Notes under the pieces: model-generated | The model's database searches: none | Seen by the model: the letters and a program-made list of their open reading frames with translations, nothing else | What the model was told of the DNA's origin: nothing | Shown: one piece after another, positions 1 through 6,933 of the stretch | Numbering within the stretch: position 1 is the stretch's first letter | Layout of the letters: the number at the start of each line of letters is the position of its first letter | Made by a program: the position numbers and the translations under genes | Assembly: GCF_043195195.1 (NCBI RefSeq) | Contig: NZ_JBAFWT010000010.1 | Coordinates: 80,815 to 144,814 of the forward strand | Reading direction: 5' to 3' | Length of the DNA: 64,000 nt | From: NCEH01 sp043195195 | GTDB taxonomy: Bacteria > Pseudomonadota > Alphaproteobacteria > Rhizobiales > Xanthobacteraceae

Positions 1-1
1 C

Positions 2-829
2 GGCGCCCATGCGGACAATCCCATTGATTTCCAGGAATTCATGATCCTGCCGGCGGGCGCGCCCACCTTCGCCGATGCGCTGCGGATCGGCTCGGAAATC
101 TTCCAGACCCTGAAGAAGGGCCTTAAGGATGCCGGGCACAACACCAATGTGGGTGACGAGGGCGGTTTCGCCCCGAACCTGCTCAGCGCGGACGATGCGC
201 TCTCCTTCATCATGAAGGCGATCGAGAAGGCCGGCTATCGTCCTGGCGAGGATGTGCTCCTCGGCCTCGACTGCGCCGCGACTGAATTCTTCAAGGATGG
301 CGCCTATCATTATGAGGGCGAGAAGCTGGTCCGCGACATCGAGGCCCAGGTGAAGTATCTCGCCGATCTCGTGTCGCGTTACCCCATCGTCACCATTGAG
401 GACGGCATGTCCGAGGACGACTGGGCGGGCTGGAAGCTGCTGACCGATACCATCGGCTCCAAATGCCAGCTCGTTGGCGACGATCTGTTCGTTACCAACG
501 TCACGCGCCTTTCGCGCGGCATCAAGGAAGCGACAGGCAATGCGATCCTGGTGAAGGTGAACCAAATCGGTTCGCTCACGGAGACGCTGGAGACGGTTGA
601 AATGGCTCATAAGGCGGGCTATCGTGCCGTGATATCCCATCGCTCCGGCGAGACCGAGGATTCCACCATCGCCGACCTCGCCGTGGCCACCAATTGCGGG
701 CAGATCAAGACCGGTTCGCTGTCGCGTTCGGACCGCACCGCCAAGTACAATCAGCTCCTGCGCATCGAACAGGAATTGGGTGATGCGGCCAAATATGCCG
801 GCAAGGCCGCGCTGAAGGCGCTGGCCTGA
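2..829 (+). CDS. eno: Enolase, C-terminal part (5' end outside window)
   Basis: Enolase interconverts 2-phosphoglycerate and phosphoenolpyruvate in cytosolic glycolysis. The reading frame is open from base 2, and the first residues GAHADNPIDFQEFMI continue upstream of the first internal ATG at 41, so the gene is cut by the window edge rather than starting here. Family hallmarks are visible: GDEGGFAPN, the metal and catalytic region TIEDGMSEDDW, GDDLFVTN, the catalytic lysine stretch LVKVNQIGSLTE, and SHRSGETEDSTIADLAVA near the end. About 276 of the usual 425-430 residues are present. A rho-independent terminator follows 28 bp after the stop. Enolase directly upstream of ftsB and pdhA is a common alphaproteobacterial order. 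Confidence 0.98.
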   Translation, partial: GAHADNPIDFQEFMILPAGAPTFADALRIGSEIFQTLKKGLKDAGHNTNVGDEGGFAPNLLSADDALSFIMKAIEKAGYRPGEDVLLGLDCAATEFFKDGAYHYEGEKLVRDIEAQVKYLADLVSRYPIVTIEDGMSEDDWAGWKLLTDTIGSKCQLVGDDLFVTNVTRLSRGIKEATGNAILVKVNQIGSLTETLETVEMAHKAGYRAVISHRSGETEDSTIADLAVATNCGQIKTGSLSRSDRTAKYNQLLRIEQELGDAAKYAGKAALKALA

Positions 830-856
830 GCGTTGACTTTAGGTTTCGGGATGGGG

Positions 857-884
857 AAGGCGGAGCGGTAACGCTTCGCCTTTT
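857..884 (+). terminator. Rho-independent terminator of eno
   Basis: Arm AAGGCGGAGCG at 857-867, loop GTAA, arm CGCTTCGCCTT at 872-882 (one G-T wobble), ending in TTTT. It lies 28 bp after the eno stop codon. Confidence 0.85.
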
Positions 885-1015
885 CGCGTTCTGGGGCAAG
901 GCGCCGCGCTAAGAAGCGTGGAGCGGCAACGGAGTAACCACGTGGCAGGGAGGCACCAGGGCAAAGCGCCTCGACTCTTAACCCCCCGGCAACCGGGATG
1001 CGGCAGGATGGCGGC

Positions 1016-1330
1016 ATGCAAACTCGTTCGCGCCTGCGCTCCTTCCTGTTCGCACTGCTGCTTTATGTCCTCTCCGGGGGCGTTATCGGCTATTTCGCCT
1101 ATCACGCCTATAACGGTCAGCACGGACTTATGGCGAAGCGCAATTTCCAGCTGGAGATGGCTCAGCTCGAAAATGACCTTGCCGCGCTGAAGGCGCAACG
1201 GCGGGCGATCGAGAACAAAGTCTCGCTCCTCCAGGCCAATCGGCTGGATCCCGACCTTCTGGACGAGGAGGGGCGGCGCCAGCTTGATTTTGTCAATGCA
1301 AAGGATCTGGTGCTGCTGAAACCACGATGA
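1016..1330 (+). CDS. ftsB: FtsB/DivIC-type septum formation initiator
   Basis: A 104-aa bitopic membrane protein of the septum formation initiator family, which links FtsL and FtsQ in the divisome of other bacteria. A short basic N-terminus is followed by one membrane segment (about residues 8-27, SFLFALLLYVLSGGVIGYFAYH) and a heptad-rich coiled coil (about 35-75, LEMAQLENDLAALKAQRRAIENK). The end, LDEEGRRQLDFVNAKDLVLL, is typical of the family. I chose ATG 1016 because AGGA lies 7 bp upstream; an in-frame ATG at 998 would add six residues. The next gene is pdhA after a 165-bp gap holding a large dyad. The family call is firm; FtsB as the specific name follows alphaproteobacterial usage. Confidence 0.85.
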   Translation: MQTRSRLRSFLFALLLYVLSGGVIGYFAYHAYNGQHGLMAKRNFQLEMAQLENDLAALKAQRRAIENKVSLLQANRLDPDLLDEEGRRQLDFVNAKDLVLLKPR

Positions 1331-1395
1331 TGAACTGATTTAGGGTTCACAACATCAATTAACTGAAAGTCGGTTCAATCCAGCAGAGTCAAGTG

Positions 1396-1428
1396 TTTGC
1401 AACGTGTTGCGCTGCAGCACAGTGCAAA
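1396..1428. promoter_or_regulatory. Extended dyad upstream of pdhA
   Basis: Outer arms TTTGCA (1396-1401) and TGCAAA (1423-1428) enclose inner arms GTGTTGC (1404-1410) and GCAGCAC (1414-1420, one wobble) around a 3-nt centre, with a 2x2 internal mismatch. There is no T-tract, so it is more likely an operator or mRNA hairpin than a terminator. It lies about 70 bp before the pdhA start, in the only sizeable gap upstream of the pdh genes. The regulator is unknown. Confidence 0.4.
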
Positions 1429-1495
1429 TCATGCTTTGAGCCGTGCCGGAGGTGCGCTAGAGACTCCTCGGTTCCAGCGTGTCCCCGAGGTTGAG

Positions 1496-2506
1496 ATGGC
1501 CGTAAAAAAGGCAGCCCGCACCGAAACTGTGCCCGGCGCGATACCGGACTTCAGCAAGGATCAGGAACTTCACGCCTATCGCGAGATGCTCCTCATCCGT
1601 CGCTTCGAGGAGAAGGCCGGCCAAATGTACGGCATGGGCCTCATCGGCGGCTTCTGCCACCTCTATATCGGCCAGGAAGCCGTTGTGGTCGGCATGCAGA
1701 TGGCCATGAAGAAGGGTGATCAGGTGATCACCGGCTATCGCGACCACGGCCACATGTTGTCCACGGGCATGGACGCCAAGGGCGTCATGGCCGAGCTGAC
1801 CGGCCGCCGCGGCGGCTATTCCAAGGGCAAGGGCGGCTCGATGCATATGTTCAGCATCGAGAAGCAGTTCTTCGGGGGCCACGGCATCGTCGGCGCCCAG
1901 GTCTCCCTCGGCACCGGGCTCGCGTTCGCCAACCATTACCGTGACAATGCCGCGGTCTCGGTGGTCTATTTCGGCGACGGCGCGGCGAACCAGGGCCAGG
2001 TCTATGAGAGCTTCAACATGGCCGAGCTGTGGAAGCTGCCGGCCGTGTATGTGATCGAGAACAACAAATATGCCATGGGCACCTCGGTGAACCGGGCCTC
2101 CGCGCAGACCGACTTCTCCAAGCGGGGCACCTCCTTCAACATCCCCGGCGAGCAGGTGGATGGCATGGATGTGCGCGCCGTGAAGGCCGCGGCCGAGCGG
2201 GCGCTGGGCTTCGCCCGTGACGGCAAGGGCCCCTATATCCTGGAAATGCAGACTTACCGCTATCGCGGCCACTCCATGTCCGATCCGGCAAAATACCGGT
2301 CGAAGGAGGAGGTGCAGAAGATGCGGACCGAGCACGACCCCATCGAGCAGGTGCGCGCGCGCCTTCTGGAGCAGGGGCTCGTGAGCGAGGACGAACTGAA
2401 GGCGATCGACGCAGAGATCCGCGAGATCGTCAACGCGGCCGCGGATTTCGCGACCCACGATCCCGAGCCCGATCCGTCCGAGCTGTACACCGACATCCTG
2501 CGCTGA
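1496..2506 (+). CDS. pdhA: Pyruvate dehydrogenase E1 component, alpha subunit
   Basis: The thiamine-diphosphate subunit of heterotetrameric E1, which decarboxylates pyruvate and, with the beta subunit, reductively acetylates the E2 lipoyl group in the cytosol. The protein has 336 aa, a usual length. The ThDP-Mg motif is GDGAANQG at about 160-167, closed by ENN at 188-190. The conserved YRYRGHSMSDP segment around 255-265 corresponds to the phosphorylation loop of mitochondrial homologues. I chose ATG 1496, with GAGG 5 bp upstream, because the open frame back to a TTG at 1397 adds 33 residues unlike the family and runs through the upstream dyad. The next reading frame starts 7 bp after the stop, so the two are co-transcribed. 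Confidence 0.97.
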   Translation: MAVKKAARTETVPGAIPDFSKDQELHAYREMLLIRRFEEKAGQMYGMGLIGGFCHLYIGQEAVVVGMQMAMKKGDQVITGYRDHGHMLSTGMDAKGVMAELTGRRGGYSKGKGGSMHMFSIEKQFFGGHGIVGAQVSLGTGLAFANHYRDNAAVSVVYFGDGAANQGQVYESFNMAELWKLPAVYVIENNKYAMGTSVNRASAQTDFSKRGTSFNIPGEQVDGMDVRAVKAAAERALGFARDGKGPYILEMQTYRYRGHSMSDPAKYRSKEEVQKMRTEHDPIEQVRARLLEQGLVSEDELKAIDAEIREIVNAAADFATHDPEPDPSELYTDILR

Positions 2507-2513
2507 GGCGGTG

Positions 2514-2849
2514 ATGGCGATCCCGGCCCTCATCCTCCTTCTCGTCTCGCTCGCGGGTGCAGCCGCGAGCTGGGGCGTCGCGATCCGCGAAGGAATGAGG
2601 GCCGAGGCCGCCTCCGGTGCGCTGACTTTGGGCCGTCAGGCGCTATTGGTGCTCTGGCCCTTTTCCGCCCGCCTGCGGGATGGTGCGGCAGGGTCCCATT
2701 CCCGGCGGGTCGGCAAGGCCCTCATTCTGTTCATCGCCTCCCTCACGGTCGCGGCTGCCGCGGCCTCCGCTTATTCCAATCTCACGAGACAGCGCCCCGC
2801 TTCGCCCGCTCCCGCGAGCGTAAGCGAGCCCGCGTCGAGCAAGAGCTGA
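2514..2849 (+). CDS. Small two-helix membrane protein between pdhA and pdhB, unknown function
   Basis: I do not recognise a family for this 111-aa protein. It shows an N-terminal hydrophobic helix (about residues 3-22, PALILLLVSLAGAAASWGVA), an amphipathic middle, a second hydrophobic helix (about 66-87, ALILFIASLTVAAAAASAY) and a Pro/Ala/Ser-rich tail. It begins 7 bp after pdhA and ends 9 bp before pdhB, so it lies inside the pdh transcript. ATG 2514 is preferred because GAGG lies 5 bp before it; a GTG at 2511 is directly adjacent. Its presence splits E1 alpha from E1 beta, which are normally adjacent. A link with the PDH complex is suggested only by position. Confidence 0.65.
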   Translation: MAIPALILLLVSLAGAAASWGVAIREGMRAEAASGALTLGRQALLVLWPFSARLRDGAAGSHSRRVGKALILFIASLTVAAAAASAYSNLTRQRPASPAPASVSEPASSKS

Positions 2850-2858
2850 GCTGAAGCC

Positions 2859-3062
2859 ATGCCCATCGACATCCTCATGCCGGCCCTTTCTCCCACCATG
2901 GAGAAGGGCAATCTCACCAAATGGCTCAAGAAAGAGGGCGACAGCGTCAAGTCCGGCGACGTGATCGCCGAGATCGAGACCGACAAGGCCACCATGGAAG
3001 TGGAAGCGGTGGACGAGGGCATTCTCGGCAAGATCCTGGTGCCTGAGGGCACGCAGGATGTG
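2859..3062 (+). repeat. Lipoyl-domain DNA repeat, copy 1 (pdhB 5' end)
   Basis: Direct repeat of 5019-5222. Aligned by eye the two copies differ mainly at scattered third positions and at a short block near the 3' end. They are 2,160 bp apart and flank the end of pdhB and the methyltransferase gene. Confidence 0.85.
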
Positions 3063-4265
3063 GCCGTCAATACCCCCATCGCCTCGATTCTGGGCGAGGG
3101 TGAGGATGCCAACGCCGCTCCCGCCCCGGCCCAGAAGGCCGCCGAGAATGCACCGCCGGCTGCCCCTGTGCCGTCTCCGGTCGCCGCCGCCGCACCGGCG
3201 CCGCAGGCCTCAGTGCCTTCCGCCGTCGCCAACCCGCCCCAGGTGAAGACGCAACCGGACCCCGACGTTCCCCCCGGCACCGAAATGGTTACCATGACCG
3301 TACGCGAGGCCCTGCGTGACGCCATGGCCGAGGAAATGCGCCGCGATGCCGACGTATTCGTCATGGGCGAGGAAGTCGCCGAATATCAGGGCGCCTATAA
3401 GATCACTCAGGGCCTGCTTCAGGAATTCGGCGCCAAGCGCGTGGTGGATACGCCCATCACCGAGCACGGCTTTGCCGGCATGGGCGTCGGCGCCGCCATG
3501 GCGGGCCTCAAGCCCATCGTGGAATTCATGACCTTCAATTTCGCCATGCAGGCGATCGACCAGATCATCAATTCCGCCGCCAAGACGCTTTATATGTCCG
3601 GCGGCCAGGTGCATTGCTCCATCGTGTTCCGTGGCCCGAACGGCGCGGCCGCGCGCGTCGCCGCGCAGCACAGTCAGGATTACACCTCCTGGTACAGCCA
3701 CATCCCCGGCCTCAAGGTGATCGCGCCCTATAGCGCCGCCGATGCCAAGGGCCTGCTGAAGGCGGCGATCCGCGATCCCAACCCCATCATCTTCCTGGAA
3801 AACGAAATCCTTTACGGCCATTCCTTCGAGGTGCCGAAGCTGGACGATTACGTTCTCCCCATCGGCAAGGCGCGTATTGCCCGCGCCGGCAAGGACGTGA
3901 CCCTGGTGGCCTGGTCCATCGGCATGACCTATGCGCTCAAGGCGGCCGAGGAACTGGCTAAGCAGGGCATCGAGGCGGAAGTCATCGACCTGCGCACCAT
4001 TCGCCCAATGGATACCGCGACCATCATCGAGTCGGTCAAGAAGACTGGCCGCTGCGTCACGGTGGAGGAGGGCTGGGCCCAGTCCGGCGTCGGCGCCGAG
4101 ATTTGCGCCCGCTTGATGGCCGATGCGTTCGACTATCTTGATGCGCCCGTCTTGCGCGTGACCGGCAAGGACGTGCCCATGCCTTATGCCGCCAATCTCG
4201 AAAAGCTCGCTTTGCCGACAGTGGCGGATGTGATCGAGGCGGTGCGGGCGGTGACCTACAAATGA
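2859..4265 (+). CDS. pdhB: Pyruvate dehydrogenase E1 component, beta subunit with N-terminal lipoyl domain
   Basis: The second E1 subunit, completing the ThDP active site and binding E2. The protein has 468 aa, longer than the roughly 330 aa of plain E1 beta, because residues 1-80 form a biotinyl/lipoyl domain with the lipoylation site ETDKATMEVEA (Lys43). An Ala/Pro-rich linker (about 85-140) leads to the transketolase-like E1 beta domain (about 145-468), with EEVAEYQGAYKITQGL, the TPITEHGFAGMGVGAAM segment, and the C-terminal DLRTIRPMD and VEEGW regions. Lipoyl-bearing E1 beta is known in alphaproteobacteria. The first 200 bp are almost identical to the start of pdhC. The stop overlaps the next ATG (ATGA at 4262). 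Confidence 0.96.
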   Translation: MPIDILMPALSPTMEKGNLTKWLKKEGDSVKSGDVIAEIETDKATMEVEAVDEGILGKILVPEGTQDVAVNTPIASILGEGEDANAAPAPAQKAAENAPPAAPVPSPVAAAAPAPQASVPSAVANPPQVKTQPDPDVPPGTEMVTMTVREALRDAMAEEMRRDADVFVMGEEVAEYQGAYKITQGLLQEFGAKRVVDTPITEHGFAGMGVGAAMAGLKPIVEFMTFNFAMQAIDQIINSAAKTLYMSGGQVHCSIVFRGPNGAAARVAAQHSQDYTSWYSHIPGLKVIAPYSAADAKGLLKAAIRDPNPIIFLENEILYGHSFEVPKLDDYVLPIGKARIARAGKDVTLVAWSIGMTYALKAAEELAKQGIEAEVIDLRTIRPMDTATIIESVKKTGRCVTVEEGWAQSGVGAEICARLMADAFDYLDAPVLRVTGKDVPMPYAANLEKLALPTVADVIEAVRAVTYK

Positions 4266-5005
4266 GCTTGGTGCCCCCAGTGACCGCCGGGAGTCCGAAC
4301 CGGGTTGAGTTTCTCAACCCCTATTACGATCTCGCGACGATCGCGGAAGCGGTGCGCCTCGGCGCCCACCGTTCCGTGATCGGCGGCCTGTGGGATGAGA
4401 TAGGGACGCTGCAGCGGGATTTTCTGCTGGGGCAGGGGTTGCAGGCGCATCACAGATTGGCGGACATCGGCTGCGGCAGCCTGAGAAGCGGGGTGTGCCT
4501 GGTGCCGGTTCTGAATGCCGGAAATTATTTCGGCATTGATCTGAACGAGAGCTTGCTCGATGCCGGCTGGACGCAGGAAATCGTCCCGCTTGGCCTCGAC
4601 GGAAAGCTGCCGCGCGCCAATCTGAACGTCTCGGACGATTTCGATCTGGCTCCGTTCGGCGTCCAGTTCGATATGGGGATCGCTCAGTCGGTCTTCACCC
4701 ATCTTCCGCTGCGGTTTTTATCTCAGTGTCTGGAGCGTACCGCGCCGTATTTCCGTCCGGCCGCGCGGCTCTATGCGACATATTTCGAGGTGTCGGAGGA
4801 GGGGTTCGATGGGCCTTTCCACCACGATCCTGGAGGTGTTGTGACATTCTCGTCGCACGATCCCTATCACTACACGCGGGATCAGATTTTCCATGCCTGC
4901 GGCGGGGCTGAAGGCTGGGATTTGGAATTTTATGGCGACTGGGGCCACCCGCGATCCCAGAAAATGCTTGTGTTCACTCGACGTCAGCAGACCGAATGTT
5001 TCTAA
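4262..5005 (+). CDS. Class I SAM-dependent methyltransferase in the pdh operon
   Basis: A 247-aa soluble protein with a Rossmann methyltransferase core. Motif I is LADIGCGSLRSG (about 66-77), the ribose-binding acidic residue lies in GIDLNESLLDAG (Asp93), and SVFTHLP (about 143-149) stands at the motif IV region. The GCGSLR-type motif I resembles SAM methyltransferases found in some surface-polysaccharide loci, but no substrate can be read from sequence. The start overlaps the pdhB stop by 4 bp, and the next gene pdhC follows after 13 bp, so it is translated from the pdh mRNA. Synonymous codon choice looks less GC-biased than in pdhB and pdhC (impression, not computed). It could be a recent insertion. 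Confidence 0.85.
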   Translation: MSLVPPVTAGSPNRVEFLNPYYDLATIAEAVRLGAHRSVIGGLWDEIGTLQRDFLLGQGLQAHHRLADIGCGSLRSGVCLVPVLNAGNYFGIDLNESLLDAGWTQEIVPLGLDGKLPRANLNVSDDFDLAPFGVQFDMGIAQSVFTHLPLRFLSQCLERTAPYFRPAARLYATYFEVSEEGFDGPFHHDPGGVVTFSSHDPYHYTRDQIFHACGGAEGWDLEFYGDWGHPRSQKMLVFTRRQQTECF

Positions 5006-5018
5006 GAAGGCGACGCAG

Positions 5019-5222
5019 ATGCCCATCGAAATCCTGATGCCGGCCCTGTCTCCCACCATGGAGAAGGGCAATCTCGCCAAATGGCTCAAGAAGGAAGGCG
5101 ACAGCGTCAAGTCCGGCGATGTGATCGCCGAGATCGAGACCGACAAGGCCACCATGGAAGTGGAGGCTGTCGATGAAGGCGTGCTGGCCAAGATCCTGGT
5201 TGCCGAAGGCACCCAGGATGTG
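5019..5222 (+). repeat. Lipoyl-domain DNA repeat, copy 2 (pdhC 5' end)
   Basis: Second copy of the direct repeat at 2859-3062. It encodes the pdhC lipoyl domain, including Lys43. Confidence 0.85.
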
Positions 5223-6389
5223 CCGGTAAACCAGCTCATCGCCGTCCTGGCTGGCGAGGGCGAGGACGCGAAGGCGGTCGCCTCCGGCGCCGGCAATGCC
5301 AAGGCCCCCGCTGCGGCGTCCGCAGTCGCCCCGGCGCCTGCTCCGGCCGCTGCACCTGCGCCAGTTGCGGCTCCCGCACCGGCGGCGGCCACATCAGCGC
5401 CTGCCGCCGCACCGGCGGTGAACGGCCACGGCGAGCGCGTGTTCGCCTCGCCGCTCGCCCGTCGCCTCGCCAAGGAAAAGGGCATCGACCTTGCCGCGCT
5501 GCCCGGCTCCGGACCCCACGGCCGCGTGGTTGCGCGTGATGTTGAGACCGCGCAGCCCGGCACCAAGGCCGCCGCGCCTGCGGCCGCCGCAGCTTCCGCC
5601 ACCGCTTCGGCACCTGCCGCCGCTCCGGCGAAGGCTGCCGTCAGCGGCCCGACCGCCGATCAGGTCAAGGCCATGTTCGAGGCGGGCTCCTTCGAGGAAG
5701 TCCAGCTCGACGGCATGCGCAAGACCATCGCCAAGCGCCTGGTGGAGAGCGAGCAGCTCACCCCCACCTTCTATCTGAGCGTGGATTGCGACCTCGACGA
5801 TCTGATGAAGCTGCGCGAGACCGTCAATTCCATGGCGTCCAAGGACAAGGACGGCAAGCCGGTTTATCGCGTCTCGGTCAATGATTTCATCATCAAGGCC
5901 ATGGCGATGGCGCTGCAGAAGGTGCCTGCCGCCAATGCCGTGTGGGCCGAGGACCGCATTTTGCGCATGAAGAATTCCGACGTCGGCGTGGCGGTTGCCA
6001 TCGACGGCGGGCTTTATGCCCCGGTCATCAAGAAAGCCGAGACCAAGACATTGTCGGTCATCTCCAACGAGATGCGGGATCTCGCCACGCGCGCGCGCAA
6101 CAAGAAGCTGAAGCCGGAGGAATATTCCGGCGGCTCTACCTCCATCTCAAACCTCGGCATGATGGGCGTGCGGGATTTCGTGGCGATCATCAATGCCCCG
6201 CAATCCTCCATCGTCGCCATCGGCGCGTCCGAACAGCGGCCGGTGGTGCGTGGCGGCGAGATCAAGATCGTTACCCAGATGACCGCCACCATCACCTGCG
6301 ATCACCGGGTCATGGACGGGGCGCTCGGCGCTGAACTGCTTGGCGCGTTCAAGGAGTTCATCGAGAAGCCCATGACCATGCTGGTGTGA
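5019..6389 (+). CDS. pdhC: Pyruvate dehydrogenase E2, dihydrolipoyllysine-residue acetyltransferase
   Basis: Core of the PDH complex; transfers the acetyl group from lipoyl-lysine to CoA. The protein has 456 aa. Residues 1-80 are the lipoyl domain (ETDKATMEVEA, Lys43), followed by a long Ala/Pro linker, a peripheral-subunit-binding domain around 140-180 (FASPLARRLAKEKGIDLAALPGSG), a second Ala/Pro linker, and the catalytic domain to the end with DHRVMDGA (catalytic His429 and Asp433). ATG 5019, aligned with the lipoyl start of pdhB, is chosen over an open frame from 4893 that overlaps the methyltransferase. The stop codon lies inside a 15-bp tandem repeat. Confidence 0.97.
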   Translation: MPIEILMPALSPTMEKGNLAKWLKKEGDSVKSGDVIAEIETDKATMEVEAVDEGVLAKILVAEGTQDVPVNQLIAVLAGEGEDAKAVASGAGNAKAPAAASAVAPAPAPAAAPAPVAAPAPAAATSAPAAAPAVNGHGERVFASPLARRLAKEKGIDLAALPGSGPHGRVVARDVETAQPGTKAAAPAAAAASATASAPAAAPAKAAVSGPTADQVKAMFEAGSFEEVQLDGMRKTIAKRLVESEQLTPTFYLSVDCDLDDLMKLRETVNSMASKDKDGKPVYRVSVNDFIIKAMAMALQKVPAANAVWAEDRILRMKNSDVGVAVAIDGGLYAPVIKKAETKTLSVISNEMRDLATRARNKKLKPEEYSGGSTSISNLGMMGVRDFVAIINAPQSSIVAIGASEQRPVVRGGEIKIVTQMTATITCDHRVMDGALGAELLGAFKEFIEKPMTMLV

Positions 6390-6429
6390 TCCATGCTGGT
6401 GTGATCCATGTTGGTGTGATCCATGGTGG
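6376..6429 (+). repeat. 15-bp tandem repeat across the pdhC stop codon
   Basis: Unit CCATGCTGGTGTGAT is present at 6376-6390 and 6391-6405 exactly, at 6406-6420 with one change (C to T), and as a 9-bp partial copy at 6421-6429. The first unit encodes the last residues TMLV and the stop of pdhC. Since 15 is a multiple of 3, each copy repeats the same ATG-CTG-GTG-TGA ending. Confidence 0.95.
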
Positions 6430-6534
6430 CGAGAGCCATTTTTTCCGTGCGGCAGATCAAAGGTCGCACGGCGGCTTCGGTGTAGCAGGCGGATGCGGCG
6501 CGCGTGCCGCCGTCTAGAATAGAACGAGGCAAAC

Positions 6535-6771
6535 ATGTCCCATACGCCCCATCAGCTCGCCGCCGACTTCCCGGAATATGCCGGCAAGCTCCATGAGCTG
6601 CGCCAGAGCGACCCACACTTCGCCAGTCTCGTCACCGAATACGACAAGGTGAACGAGGTGGTCCACAAGGCCGAGAGCGATCTTGAGCCCATGGACGACC
6701 TCGCGCTCGACACCGTGCGCAAGGAGCGCGTGCGGCTGAAGGACGAAATCTACGCTTACCTGACCCGCTGA
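6535..6771 (+). CDS. DUF465 (YdcH family) small protein
   Basis: A 78-aa acidic, helical protein. The pattern HxLxxxFPEYxxKLHELRQSDPHFASLVTEYDKVNEVVHKAE followed by DxxLDTVRKERVRLKDEIYAYL matches the YdcH/DUF465 family, which is widespread in proteobacteria and of unknown function. It is predicted to be a cytosolic two-helix coiled coil. ATG 6535 follows GAGG at 6526-6529. It sits between pdhC and lpd; a GC-rich hairpin follows 6 bp after its stop, so it may close the pdhC transcript. Confidence 0.88.
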   Translation: MSHTPHQLAADFPEYAGKLHELRQSDPHFASLVTEYDKVNEVVHKAESDLEPMDDLALDTVRKERVRLKDEIYAYLTR

Positions 6772-6777
6772 CGGCTG

Positions 6778-6806
6778 GGGTCCGGCGCTGTTTTAGCACC
6801 GGACCC
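6778..6806 (+). terminator. Strong hairpin after the DUF465 gene (possible terminator or attenuator)
   Basis: Arms GGGTCCGG (6778-6785) and CCGGACCC (6799-6806), with an inner GCT/AGC helix after one C-A mismatch and loop GTTTT. No T-tract follows, so termination is uncertain; it separates the DUF465 gene from lpd. Confidence 0.5.
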
Positions 6807-6933
6807 GGCCCGCCGGCCTTGCCGCCTGCCGCGCTTCTCGCCGGTGGGCGCAAGGCGGGAACGGCCCCATTCCCACCCGGTCCCTTCTGCCGATGCGGTG
6901 CGTCCGGCGGCGCAGGAGGGGAAGGAGAAATCC

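Noticed and set aside
1397..1495. N-terminal extension of pdhA from TTG 1397
   Set aside because: The added residues are not family-like, there is a better ribosome site before ATG 1496, and the segment covers the dyad.
6302..6616. Minus-strand frame with repeated DHT(N/S)M units
   Set aside because: The repeat comes from the 15-bp tandem repeat read backwards; it overlaps pdhC and the DUF465 gene and has no support.
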